DNA of 64,000 nt from Corynebacterium riegelii (GTDB lineage: Bacteria; Actinomycetota; Actinomycetes; Mycobacteriales; Mycobacteriaceae). Below the pieces are notes generated by a model, which was not told the origin of the DNA, made no database searches, and saw only the letters and a list, made by a program, of their open reading frames with translations. The DNA lies in contig NZ_CP068159.1 in assembly GCF_016728505.1 (NCBI RefSeq), forward strand, positions 1 through 64,000. Reading direction: 5' to 3'. The number at the start of each line of letters is the position of its first letter. Position 1 is the first letter of the stretch. Both the position numbers and the translations under genes were made by a program. Of the stretch, positions 18,239 through 26,187 are shown in pieces.

Positions 18239-20374
18239 ATGAACGGGGATTTGCTGCTCGAACTCGCCGCGGCCTACGGCTTCGGCACCACCTACCGCGA
18301 CTCCAACGGGGAGGTGACCACACCCCCGAGGCAGTCTTTTATCAAGCTGTTGCGCGCTTTGGGGCTCCCGCTTGACGACGATCCGACGAACGAACAACTC
18401 CAACTCCACCTGGACGCACGCCACCTTGAGCTGGCGACACGCCCCCTGCCGCCAACCGTGGTGGCACCGGAAGGCGAGGAACGCCACTTCAACGTGCACG
18501 TGCACGACGGGCATCCGGCGCACTGCTGGATCCGGCTCGAAGACGGCACCTCGCGCGACGCCTACCAGGACGAAAACTGGTCTCAACCTGTCACCGGCGC
18601 CGACGGCATCGTGTGGGGCGAAGCCACCTTCCACATCCCCGGCGACCTGCCCGTGGGCTGGCACGAACTGCACCTGGAATCCGACAACTTCACCGACAGC
18701 TGCACGCTGATCATCACCCCACGCACGCTGTCCACCAACGAATCCTGCATCCAGGACCCCGTGTGGGGTGTCATGGCGCAGCTCTACTCCGTACGCTCCG
18801 AGCAGTCCTGGGGCGTGGGCGACTTCGAAGACCTCGCGCGCCTAGCTGAGGTCGTCGCCGCCGAAGGCGCAGACTACCTGCTGATCAACCCCGTCCACGC
18901 CGCGCAACCCGTGCCGCCGGTGGAGGACTCGCCGTACCTGCCCACCTCGCGGCGCTTTGTTAACCCCATCTATATCTCCGTGGAGGCTGTGCCGGAGTAT
19001 GGGCGGTTGGATGGGGAAACGTTGGCGTCGATAAGCAAAATGGCCCAACCGCTTAAAGCCATGAACCGCTCAGCCGAACCGCTGCAACGCAACGAAGTCT
19101 TCGGCACCAAACTGCAAGTGCTGCGCGAACTGTTCTACATGGCTGAGCAGGACCCGAAACGCACCCACGATTTCGAACTGTTCATGCTTGATGAAGGCGA
19201 AGGGCTCGCCGAATTCGCCCACTGGTGCGCGCAACAGGCCGTCACCACCGCCAACGCACGCCACGACGGCGCGGAATACCTCGGCGAAACCACCCGCTTC
19301 TACATGTGGCTGCAGTTCATTGCGGATGAGCAACGCCGCATCGCGCAAGAGCGCGCCATCGCCGCCGGCATGCGTCTCGGCATCATGACCGACCTGGCGG
19401 TGGGTATCCACCCCGACGGCGCCGACGCGAACACCCTTGCAGACGTTCTGGTTGCCGACGCCTCCGTAGGCGCCCCACCAGACCAATACTCACAACTCGG
19501 CCAAGACTGGTCCCAGCCGCCGTGGAACCCCCAGGCGCTCGCCGAAGCTGGCTACGAACCCTGGCGCGACCTGCTGCGCACCGTGCTGCGCCACTCCGGC
19601 GGGATCCGCGTCGACCACGTGCTTGGCCTATTCCGCCTGTTTTGGATCCCCCGCATGGACACCCCCGCCGACGGCGCCTACATGAACTACGACTACGAAG
19701 CCATGGTGGGCATCCTCGCGCTCGAAGCGCAGCGCGCCGGCGCCGTTGTTGTGGGCGAAGACCTGGGCACCTTCGAACCGTGGGTCCAAGACGTGCTGCG
19801 TGACAAGGGCATCCTCGGCACCACCGTGTTGTGGTTCGAGTCCACCCCGTGGAACGGCGCGCCGCTGCCCTCGGATCAGTACCGCAACCTGTCGCTGACC
19901 GCGGTGGGCACGCACGACCTGCCGCCAACCGCCGGCTACATCCAGGGCGCACACAACGAGCTGCGCCACAAACTCGGCCTCGTGCACGAGACGCTGGAGG
20001 AGCTCAACGCCAACGATGCCGTGTGGATCTCCCAGGTCCTTGCCGCCGTGCAGGCCGAGGGCGCATTCGAGGGCACCCCGCTTGCCAAGGTCAACTTCCT
20101 AGACAAGGACTTGGGGCAGTACGGCGACGTCGACTCGCTACTGGTGGGGCTCACGCGCTTTGTCGCCTCCACCCCATCCGCCATGACCTGCACGAACCTG
20201 GTGGATATGGTTGGAGACGTCCGCATCCAAAACCAGCCCGGCACCAATCACGAGCAGTACTCCAACTGGTGCATCCCGCTTTGCGACGCCCAACGCAACC
20301 CCCTCACCATCGAAGACCTCCCCACCCTGGAGCTCTTCAAGCGCGTTGCCGAAGCCTCGCAGCGCGGGCGCTAA
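18239..20374 (+). CDS. malQ: 4-alpha-glucanotransferase (amylomaltase)
   Basis: 711-residue GH77 enzyme transferring alpha-1,4-glucan segments in maltodextrin and glycogen metabolism. It has the long actinobacterial N-terminal extension with a beta-sandwich region (about 60-170). The three catalytic carboxylates lie in GIRVDHVLGLFR (nucleophile Asp), VVGEDLGTF (acid/base Glu) and THDLPPTAGY. ATG 18239 gives the conserved MNGDLLLELAAAYG start. One full word copy encodes LASISKM at about residue 263. Confidence 0.95.
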   Translation: MNGDLLLELAAAYGFGTTYRDSNGEVTTPPRQSFIKLLRALGLPLDDDPTNEQLQLHLDARHLELATRPLPPTVVAPEGEERHFNVHVHDGHPAHCWIRLEDGTSRDAYQDENWSQPVTGADGIVWGEATFHIPGDLPVGWHELHLESDNFTDSCTLIITPRTLSTNESCIQDPVWGVMAQLYSVRSEQSWGVGDFEDLARLAEVVAAEGADYLLINPVHAAQPVPPVEDSPYLPTSRRFVNPIYISVEAVPEYGRLDGETLASISKMAQPLKAMNRSAEPLQRNEVFGTKLQVLRELFYMAEQDPKRTHDFELFMLDEGEGLAEFAHWCAQQAVTTANARHDGAEYLGETTRFYMWLQFIADEQRRIAQERAIAAGMRLGIMTDLAVGIHPDGADANTLADVLVADASVGAPPDQYSQLGQDWSQPPWNPQALAEAGYEPWRDLLRTVLRHSGGIRVDHVLGLFRLFWIPRMDTPADGAYMNYDYEAMVGILALEAQRAGAVVVGEDLGTFEPWVQDVLRDKGILGTTVLWFESTPWNGAPLPSDQYRNLSLTAVGTHDLPPTAGYIQGAHNELRHKLGLVHETLEELNANDAVWISQVLAAVQAEGAFEGTPLAKVNFLDKDLGQYGDVDSLLVGLTRFVASTPSAMTCTNLVDMVGDVRIQNQPGTNHEQYSNWCIPLCDAQRNPLTIEDLPTLELFKRVAEASQRGR
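19026..19035 (+). repeat. Interspersed word CGTCGATAAG, copy 6 (full-length)
   Basis: GGCGTCGATAAGCAAAA followed by TGGCCCAAC in malQ, sense orientation, read Ala-Ser-Ile-Ser-Lys. Flanking GTTGG/CCCAAC give a weak dyad. Confidence 0.8.
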
Positions 20375-20376
20375 AC

Positions 20377-20414
20377 GCCAGCGCTTGCAGCGCCCGCGGT
20401 GCGGGGGTGCTGGC
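20377..20414. terminator. Hairpin between convergent malQ and small membrane gene
   Basis: GCCAGC (20377-20382) pairs with GCTGGC (20409-20414), with an internal CCCGC/GCGGG stem. There is no T-tract, so terminator function is uncertain. Confidence 0.35.
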
Positions 20415-20448
20415 ATTGCCCCCCCGTGCCCCCTGTGTGCTTGCGGCG

Positions 20449-20634
20449 CTAGAGCGCGCTGATCGCGGCGGCGACAACGCACATCGCGATCAGAAACCAC
20501 ATCACCTGGGTGACGCGCGACTTGGGGAAGCGCCGCTTCGTGGTCCGCTTCTCCGTGCTTGCCGGGGTTTCAGGCAGCGCGTTTTGCGTATCCTGCGGGT
20601 GCTGCGGGTGCTGTGTGTTCAAGGGGTCTGGCAT
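20449..20634 (-). CDS. Small C-tail-anchored hypothetical protein
   Basis: 61-residue protein from ATG 20634: a polar N-terminal half with a short QHPQHPQ repeat (encoded by tandem 9-bp units), a basic stretch KRTTKRRFPKSR, and one C-terminal membrane helix (MWFLIAMCVVAAAISAL). The stop is almost at the end of the helix, typical of a tail-anchored or single-pass protein. It starts 10 bp after the M3 peptidase stop and is probably cotranscribed with it. Function unknown. Confidence 0.65.
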   Translation of the reverse strand: MPDPLNTQHPQHPQDTQNALPETPASTEKRTTKRRFPKSRVTQVMWFLIAMCVVAAAISAL

Positions 20635-20644
20635 GGCAGTTACG

Positions 20645-22621
20645 CTACTCCCCTTGGCCGTGGACGTCGGAACCCGCAAGCCCGCGGCGGGTCAGCAGGG
20701 GGCGGACGTCTTTGTCGCGGCCTCGGAAAGCACGGTATGCCTCCGTGTAGTCGCGGGCGGCACCGCGCGACAGGATGGTGTCGCGGAACGCCTGGCCGGT
20801 TTCGCGGTTGATGCCGCGCTCTTCAACCAGCTGGTAGCCATCAGCATCCAGCGCCTCAGCCCACAGGTAGGAGTAGTAGCCCGCCGAATACCCACCGGCG
20901 AAGACGTGGTTAAACCAAGTGGAGCGGTAGCGCGGTTCGAGACCTTCGATGTCCAGGCCGACCTGACGAAGCGCCTGGGCTTCGAACTCGGCGATGTCCA
21001 CGTCGTCTGCCGGCGGGGTTTCCAGGGAGTGCCACGCCAAGTCAATGGCTGCGGCCGCCAAGTATTCGGCGGTGGCGAAGCCTTGGCCGAACTGTCGGGA
21101 AGCACGCACCGCTTCGAGCAGCTCGTCGGGGATGACCTCGCCAGTGTCTACGTGGCGTGCGTAGTTGCGCACGATCTCCGGGGCAAAGGCGTAGTTTTCA
21201 TTGATCTGGGAGGGGAACTCCACCCAGTCACGCGGCACATTCGTGCCGCTGAGCGTTGGGTAGCGCACGTTGGACAGCAGCCCGTGCAGCGCGTGGCCGA
21301 ACTCGTGGAAGACGGTGGTGACCTCGTCCACACTGAGCAGATTGTCGGTGATGCTCATGACGTTGACCACCACCGGCTTCGTGTCCAGCAGCGTGGACTG
21401 TTCCACAAAGGAGCTCATCCAGGCGCCGCCGCGCTTGGTTTCGCGGGCGAAGTAGTCCGTCAACAGCAGGCCGATGCCGGTGCCGTCGGCGTCTTTCACT
21501 TCCCACACATCCACGTCGTCCCGGTAGCCGCGCAAATCCTCGCGCTTGGTCACGGTGATGCCGTAGAGGAGGTTGGCGGCGTGAAACGCGCCGTCTACAA
21601 GCACCTGCTCAAGCGGGAAGTACTTGCGCAGCTCGGCGTCATCAACGTCAAGCTCCTCTTCCCTGCGGCGCGCCTGATAGTACGGCCAATCCGCCCCATC
21701 CACCTCAAAACCGGCGAGCTCGGAGGCGAGTTTGCGCTCAGCTTCCGCATTCGCCGCAGCCGCCGGAGCCAGGTCCGCAACCAGCGCGCGGGCAGCCTGA
21801 GCGGTTTCGGCGGTTTCCTCCGCAATCACGTAATCAGCGTGGCTGGCAAAACCGAGCAGGTTCGCGCGCTCCAGGCGCAGCTGCACGGTCTCGGCGATGA
21901 TCGCCGGGTTGGTTTCCGCGCCGCGTTGGCGAGAGGCGGTGAACAGATGGCGTCGAGAAGCAGGAAGCTCCAGGTCAGCCTGCAGGGACTGGGTGGTGGG
22001 CAGCTCGATGGGCACCACGTAACGGTCGCCGTCGCGGTAGGCCTCGCGCTGCGACTCGCTCAGGCCGGCCAGCTCCTCCGCGCTGAACTCCACGGCAAGG
22101 CGCTTCGTGTCAGCGAGCAGGTTGCGCCCGAAACGCTCCGACAACTCCGCCAGGCGCTGGTTGATCTCCTGCAGGCGGGTCTTGCCCTGCGCATCAAGCG
22201 TGGCACCGCGGCGCTGGAAGCGGCGCATCAACAGGTCATGCAGGCGCTGCGACTCCTCATCAGCCGGCACCTCAACGGCCTCCAGGCGGCGGTAAAGCTC
22301 CTCGTTTTGGTAGATGGAATCCAGGTGGGCGGACAGCTTCGGCACAATGTCGTCTGCAACCGCGTCGAATGCCTCATTGCCGTCGGTGCCTTGCAGGTTG
22401 AAGAACCAGGCGGTGACGCGCTCAAGTTCACGGCCGGAACGCTCCAGCGCCTCGACGGTGTTTTCCCACGTCGGGGCGGCTTCGGTGGTGATGGCGGTGA
22501 TTTCTTCAGCGTGGCGCCGTAACGCCTCAGCGAACGCGGGCTGCACGTCATCGAGCGTGATGGCGGCGAAGTCCGGCAGACCGTAGGGCAGATTCGATGG
22601 GGTAAGCAACGGATTTGTCAT
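20645..22621 (-). CDS. dcp: M3 family metallopeptidase (dipeptidyl carboxypeptidase-like)
   Basis: 658-residue zinc metallopeptidase of the thimet/Dcp family, degrading peptides in the cytoplasm. The zinc motif HEFGH lies in VFHEFGHALHGLLSN at about residue 440, with the third ligand Glu in the following ENYAFAPEI segment region. ATG 22621 yields the conserved MTNPLLTPSNLPYGLPDF start; the upstream extension overlaps the divergent esterase gene. It precedes the 61-residue membrane protein. Confidence 0.93.
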   Translation of the reverse strand: MTNPLLTPSNLPYGLPDFAAITLDDVQPAFAEALRRHAEEITAITTEAAPTWENTVEALERSGRELERVTAWFFNLQGTDGNEAFDAVADDIVPKLSAHLDSIYQNEELYRRLEAVEVPADEESQRLHDLLMRRFQRRGATLDAQGKTRLQEINQRLAELSERFGRNLLADTKRLAVEFSAEELAGLSESQREAYRDGDRYVVPIELPTTQSLQADLELPASRRHLFTASRQRGAETNPAIIAETVQLRLERANLLGFASHADYVIAEETAETAQAARALVADLAPAAAANAEAERKLASELAGFEVDGADWPYYQARRREEELDVDDAELRKYFPLEQVLVDGAFHAANLLYGITVTKREDLRGYRDDVDVWEVKDADGTGIGLLLTDYFARETKRGGAWMSSFVEQSTLLDTKPVVVNVMSITDNLLSVDEVTTVFHEFGHALHGLLSNVRYPTLSGTNVPRDWVEFPSQINENYAFAPEIVRNYARHVDTGEVIPDELLEAVRASRQFGQGFATAEYLAAAAIDLAWHSLETPPADDVDIAEFEAQALRQVGLDIEGLEPRYRSTWFNHVFAGGYSAGYYSYLWAEALDADGYQLVEERGINRETGQAFRDTILSRGAARDYTEAYRAFRGRDKDVRPLLTRRGLAGSDVHGQGE

Positions 22622-22635
22622 GCCCACACAATAGC

Positions 22636-22648
22636 TATGATGGCGCGG
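22636..22648 (+). promoter_or_regulatory. Leaderless promoter of the esterase gene
   Basis: TATGAT (22636-22641) is followed by 7 nt and GTG at 22649. The tandem ATGATG at 22637 overlaps the -10 box, so it is unlikely to be the start. Confidence 0.5.
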
Positions 22649-23899
22649 GTGAACACCACTGAAGTCACGTGTCCGGCTGGAACGGTCCTCGGCGTCATGG
22701 ATGATGGCCTGCGCCGTTTCCATTCCATCCCGGTGGTGCAGGCTTCAGGATTGTTTGATAACCCCAGGCCAGCAGAGCTTGGTTTGCTTATCGACGCCAC
22801 ACGCCCCCGCCCCAACGCACCCCACCTCTCGATCACCGCCCCAGCAGCCACGGCGCACGAAGATCTGCCCGTCATGGTGTGGATTCACGGCGGCCGGTTT
22901 GAGGAAGGCGACCACACGGAGACGTTTTCCAACCCCGACGGGTTCGCGCGCGAAGGTGTGGTGCACGTGCGCGTGGGCTACCGGCTGAAGTTCCCGGGAT
23001 TTGTGCAGTTTCCTGATGACACCGCCGCGCACTACCGCGCCGTCGCCGACGTCTCCACAGCCCTGACCTGGATTCAGCACAACATCGAAGCATTTGGGGG
23101 TGACCCGACAAACGTGACTGTCATGGGCCACTCCGCGGGTGCCGCGATCGCACTGTGGCTGTGCAGACGCGACCACTACAAAGGCGAATTCCGACGCGTG
23201 CTTGCCATGTCACCAGCGTTTCCCCGCCGCGGTTTCCCGCAACGCAAATGGGCCGCGCGTGGCGCTTTGGGCACGCCAATTGCACGCGTGGCGCTCAACC
23301 GTCTCTCCCCAACCAAACTCAACCACGCCTACCAGCGCTTCCGCCTGCACTTCCCAACGGACATGGCGCTTGGCCCCTACCCGCTGGAACCTCAAGAGAT
23401 GGCGAATGTTCCCGTCGTGCTCACCTGCACGGACAAGGAATTCCACCACTCAGGCGCGAAGCTGGACCGCGTGCCTGCGCTGGGCCGTGTCTTTGTGCGT
23501 GTCGCCGGACGCACGATGGGCCTGCGCAAGCGTGCCAGCAAAGGCGCAGGTAAAGGCACGGTTACAGGCACGGGCAAGGGCTACACCGCGGGTCAGTTGC
23601 TCTCAGACTCCCTGGTGCGACGCCACGTAGACGCGGTCGCCGAGCACGCACCTGGCCCCGTATGGCTTGCGGAGCACGTAGGTTACGCCCACGCCGAAGA
23701 CCTCAGCGGTATGTTCGCGCCGGACCCATGGTTGTTGACGTTCCTGCACACCGGTGATGTTGGTTGGCCGGAGTATGGGGTGTCGGGGAGGGGTGCGGTG
23801 AGGCGTCGTGAAGCAGAAGCCCCAACCGTGGTACACGATCCCCTTGGCTACCTGCGCGACATATTCGAAGACCCAAACAGCAGCGACATCGCCGAATAA
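22649..23899 (+). CDS. Type B carboxylesterase/lipase family protein
   Basis: 416-residue alpha/beta hydrolase. The oxyanion-hole HGG (VWIHGGRF, about 85) and nucleophile elbow GHSAG (about 162) are clear; Asp/Glu and His of the triad are not certain by eye. Substrate unknown. The proposed start is GTG 22649, after the leaderless -10. The 3' end overlaps the convergent DUF222-HNH gene by 52 bp. It contains a low-complexity KGAGKGTVTGTGKG loop, and a word copy read as GLLIDATR near residue 45. Confidence 0.85.
   Translation: MNTTEVTCPAGTVLGVMDDGLRRFHSIPVVQASGLFDNPRPAELGLLIDATRPRPNAPHLSITAPAATAHEDLPVMVWIHGGRFEEGDHTETFSNPDGFAREGVVHVRVGYRLKFPGFVQFPDDTAAHYRAVADVSTALTWIQHNIEAFGGDPTNVTVMGHSAGAAIALWLCRRDHYKGEFRRVLAMSPAFPRRGFPQRKWAARGALGTPIARVALNRLSPTKLNHAYQRFRLHFPTDMALGPYPLEPQEMANVPVVLTCTDKEFHHSGAKLDRVPALGRVFVRVAGRTMGLRKRASKGAGKGTVTGTGKGYTAGQLLSDSLVRRHVDAVAEHAPGPVWLAEHVGYAHAEDLSGMFAPDPWLLTFLHTGDVGWPEYGVSGRGAVRRREAEAPTVVHDPLGYLRDIFEDPNSSDIAE
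22787..22796 (-). repeat. Interspersed word CGTCGATAAG, copy 7 (near full-length)
   Basis: Minus strand GTGGCGTCGATAAGCAAACC in the esterase gene, antisense, read Leu-Leu-Ile-Asp-Ala. Confidence 0.8.
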
Positions 23900-24930
23900 G
23901 GATGATGGCGGTTCTCCACCGGCACCCCACTCGGTGACACCCAACAGGTACGGCCGTTGATGCTCTCCGTACGGCCACGAATGGGCTGCGAAGGATCATC
24001 ATCATTGACCTGGTTGTGATAGCGACACAGCACCGCCAAGTTATCCATGTTCGTCTCACCACCACGCGACCACGCGGTGATGTGGTGCAGCTGGCAGTTG
24101 TCCGAAACGTGGCGGCAATCAGGCACCGTGCACACCGGGTTGGCCATGCGCGCCAAGTCGCGCTGCTTCGTGTTGGCGTAGCGCTTCGTGCGGTACAGGT
24201 TCACGGGCCCCTCCTGCGGGTGGAACGTTGCCACCTCAAGGACCTCGCCGTAGCCCTGCTTGAGCAGTTCGGCGCCGGTGATGGTGGTGCCGTCGGTGAG
24301 GCCGAAGGTGGTTTCGTCGGCGTCGCCTTTGAGCAGCTTCAGGTGCTCATCAACGGGGATCAGGACGATTGGCCGACGCACAGCCCGAGACACGCCTGAG
24401 GATTTGCCCCGCAAAATGGCCAGGAGTCGTTCCAACATCTGACCCATCGCAGGTTTTTCCAGGTCAAGGTCGTGGGTCAGGGCGTGTTCAACGTCTGCAA
24501 TCAGCTCCTCATCGTGTGTGAGCGTCATGGTGCGCTTGCGGTCTTTGGATTTACTAAATCGAACGCCATCTTGGCGCGGCTTCTCTAGCTTCGGAATGCG
24601 CTGTTTCACCAACGCCATCACCGCCTTGTAGTGGCCGCGCAAGCCAAGCAGCACTAGGCGTAGTTTGTTGCGGGTGCGGAGGCTCTTGATGCGTCGCAGC
24701 TCACGCTCGATCATGCACAGTTGGTCTAAGGAAAGGCCCGAGCGGCGCGCCTTATCTAACGCTTGGCGCTGCTTGGCGGCGGAAGTGGCCGCACCGTAAT
24801 AAACCTCGTGTGCTAATTGCCACTCGCGTACTTTATTGGGCGGAATGCCCGCATCTAATGCTTGTTGCTTATTGAAGTGTTCAAGGACGTCGATGTTTGC
24901 TGTTTGCAAAAATTGTTCAAATGGATTCAT
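23848..24930 (-). CDS. DUF222 / HNH endonuclease family protein
   Basis: 360-residue member of the actinobacterial DUF222-HNH ('13E12') family. The N-terminal two thirds is helical and basic; the C-terminal HNH module shows CTVPDCRHVSDNCQLHHI, then WSRGGETNMDNLAVLCRYH, so the His pair, Asn and zinc-site cysteines appear intact. Biochemical roles of the family are poorly known; some members lie in mobile regions. ATG 24930 is 7 nt after a TAGCGT -10. Upstream lies a dyad of two DnaA boxes, matched at comEA. Its tail overlaps the esterase by 52 bp. Confidence 0.88.
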   Translation of the reverse strand: MNPFEQFLQTANIDVLEHFNKQQALDAGIPPNKVREWQLAHEVYYGAATSAAKQRQALDKARRSGLSLDQLCMIERELRRIKSLRTRNKLRLVLLGLRGHYKAVMALVKQRIPKLEKPRQDGVRFSKSKDRKRTMTLTHDEELIADVEHALTHDLDLEKPAMGQMLERLLAILRGKSSGVSRAVRRPIVLIPVDEHLKLLKGDADETTFGLTDGTTITGAELLKQGYGEVLEVATFHPQEGPVNLYRTKRYANTKQRDLARMANPVCTVPDCRHVSDNCQLHHITAWSRGGETNMDNLAVLCRYHNQVNDDDPSQPIRGRTESINGRTCWVSPSGVPVENRHHPYSAMSLLFGSSNMSRR

Positions 24931-24966
24931 GCGCAAAACGCTAAGACAAAATCAAGCCTTTGCCAA
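24931..24966 (-). promoter_or_regulatory. Promoter of the DUF222-HNH gene
   Basis: Minus strand: -35 TTGGCA (24966-24961), 17-bp spacer, -10 TAGCGT (24943-24938), 7 nt, ATG 24930. The message would be leaderless. Confidence 0.6.
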
Positions 24967-24980
24967 GGGGTACGCACAGC

Positions 24981-25014
24981 GCCTGTGGATAACTAAAACA
25001 GGTTATCCACAGGC
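24981..25014. promoter_or_regulatory. Inverted pair of DnaA boxes upstream of DUF222-HNH gene
   Basis: Perfect 13-bp inverted repeat, GCCTGTGGATAAC (24981-24993) and GTTATCCACAGGC (25002-25014), with an 8-nt loop. Each arm contains the exact DnaA-box consensus: TGTGGATAA 24984-24992 and TTATCCACA 25003-25011. The centre is 67.5 bp upstream of the HNH start codon and 14 bp above the -35. It could also act as a terminator for idi, but it lacks a T-tract. Confidence 0.75.
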
Positions 25015-25039
25015 TTCATTGATCCATTTTCAATAAGCC

Positions 25040-25585
25040 CTATCTGCGCAGGTGGGCGCGTAGCGGCTCATGCAACGCTTCTTCAATAAGCCACGGCGAA
25101 AAAACGAACGGCGCAGCCTCAATCGCCGCAGACAACCCCCCGGGGGTAATCCAGGCGCTCTCACATACCTCGTCGGGGTTGGGTTGAATCTGCGCATCCG
25201 CGGTCAAGCGTGCCACGAACACGGGGCAGATTTCATTTTCTACCACGCCGGATGCATCCACGGCGCGGTACTGGAAGTTCGGCAGGACCAGCTCAAGCGA
25301 CGCAAATGCCTCGCGCTGCAGCCCTAACTCAAAAGTGGCGCGGCGGTACACGGCCTCCTCCGGGGTCTCGCCAGGGGCGGGATGGCCGCAAAAGGAGTTC
25401 GTCCACACCCCGGGCCACGTCTTCTTCCCCAATGCGCGCCGTGTGAGCAGCAGCTGGCCGTCCTCGTTGAACAGCCAGCAGGAAAAGGCGAGGTGCAGCG
25501 GGGTGTCACCGGTGTGGACCTCGGCCTTGTCCGCGGTCCCGATCGGGGATCCGCTGTCACTGAGCAGGATGACTTCTTCGCGCAT
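25040..25585 (-). CDS. idi: Isopentenyl-diphosphate delta-isomerase, type I
   Basis: 181-residue Nudix-fold enzyme interconverting isopentenyl and dimethylallyl diphosphate for isoprenoid synthesis. The catalytic Cys is in TNSFCGHP (about 67) and the catalytic Glu in VENEICPVF (about 115); the Nudix-like GHPAPGETPEEAVYRRATFELG is present. The ATG shares a base with the upstream lipoprotein stop (TAATG), so the two are translationally coupled. Confidence 0.96.
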   Translation of the reverse strand: MREEVILLSDSGSPIGTADKAEVHTGDTPLHLAFSCWLFNEDGQLLLTRRALGKKTWPGVWTNSFCGHPAPGETPEEAVYRRATFELGLQREAFASLELVLPNFQYRAVDASGVVENEICPVFVARLTADAQIQPNPDEVCESAWITPGGLSAAIEAAPFVFSPWLIEEALHEPLRAHLRR

Positions 25586-26115
25586 TAGTTATTCAGATTC
25601 CCTTGGAACGTGACATTGCCGATGGTGAACTGCGCGTCCCACAGGTTGCCCGTAGACACGTTGAACGCGTACTTGGCGTTCACCGTCGCACCAGGACCAA
25701 GCGGCAGGTCAAGGCCAACAATGTCTACCCCGGCCGCATCCGCGGTCAGCGTCTCAGCGGTGCGCATCTCCCCACCGCCGACGTTGTACTTCAGCGTGGG
25801 TTTCAACGCGTCTACAGGCAGCGGCGCATCCGACTCATTGGTCACCACCACCACGACCACGGTGCCGCCGCCCGGAGCGTAGCTAGATCCCTGCCACTTG
25901 TACGACAGGTCCATGGCGGGATCCTTGACGCGCTCGCCGTTGATCTCCGTGCTTGGCACGGGCTCAACCTCAGAGCTTGCGAAGGTCTCCGCGGGTCGCC
26001 CGATCGTGCTGGTGGGGGTGACGGCCTCCGGGTCAACGTCGTTTTCTCCGGGGGCAGCGCAGGCGGCAAGCGGCAGCAGCAGGCTGAATACCGCAAGTTT
26101 TAGGCGGTGGGACAT
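25585..26115 (-). CDS. Putative lipoprotein
   Basis: 176-residue exported protein with a lipobox signal (VFSLLLPLAAC, Cys at 19), so probably lipid-anchored on the outer face of the membrane. After a Pro/Thr/Glu-rich linker the mature part contains a beta-sandwich-like stretch (TVVVVVVTNESDAPLPVDALKP), reminiscent of DUF4352-type extracellular domains. GGAG lies upstream of ATG 26115. Function unknown; coupling to idi may be incidental. Divergent from the ABC exporter. Confidence 0.8.
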   Translation of the reverse strand: MSHRLKLAVFSLLLPLAACAAPGENDVDPEAVTPTSTIGRPAETFASSEVEPVPSTEINGERVKDPAMDLSYKWQGSSYAPGGGTVVVVVVTNESDAPLPVDALKPTLKYNVGGGEMRTAETLTADAAGVDIVGLDLPLGPGATVNAKYAFNVSTGNLWDAQFTIGNVTFQGNLNN

Positions 26116-26173
26116 GTAGGCGACGCTCCAAAATCCATCGTTGTGAGTTTGCAGGCAATCCTACAGCCCGGGC

Positions 26174-26187
26174 TAGTGTGGACCATC
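26174..26187 (+). promoter_or_regulatory. Leaderless promoter of the ABC exporter
   Basis: TAGTGT (26174-26179) followed by 8 nt and ATG 26188. Confidence 0.45.

Noticed and set aside
20510..22522. A 670-codon rightward reading frame opposite the M3 peptidase gene
   Set aside because: It is the antisense shadow of dcp, which shows clear family motifs; high GC content keeps opposite frames open.
23848..24930. HNH gene as part of a restriction-modification system or an insertion sequence
   Set aside because: No methyltransferase, transposase or terminal repeats are near; the DnaA-box dyad is only on one side of it.
24981..25014. The DnaA-box dyad as a simple idi terminator
   Set aside because: The hairpin is strong, but no T-tract follows on the idi strand, and a second dyad with identical spacing occurs before comEA.
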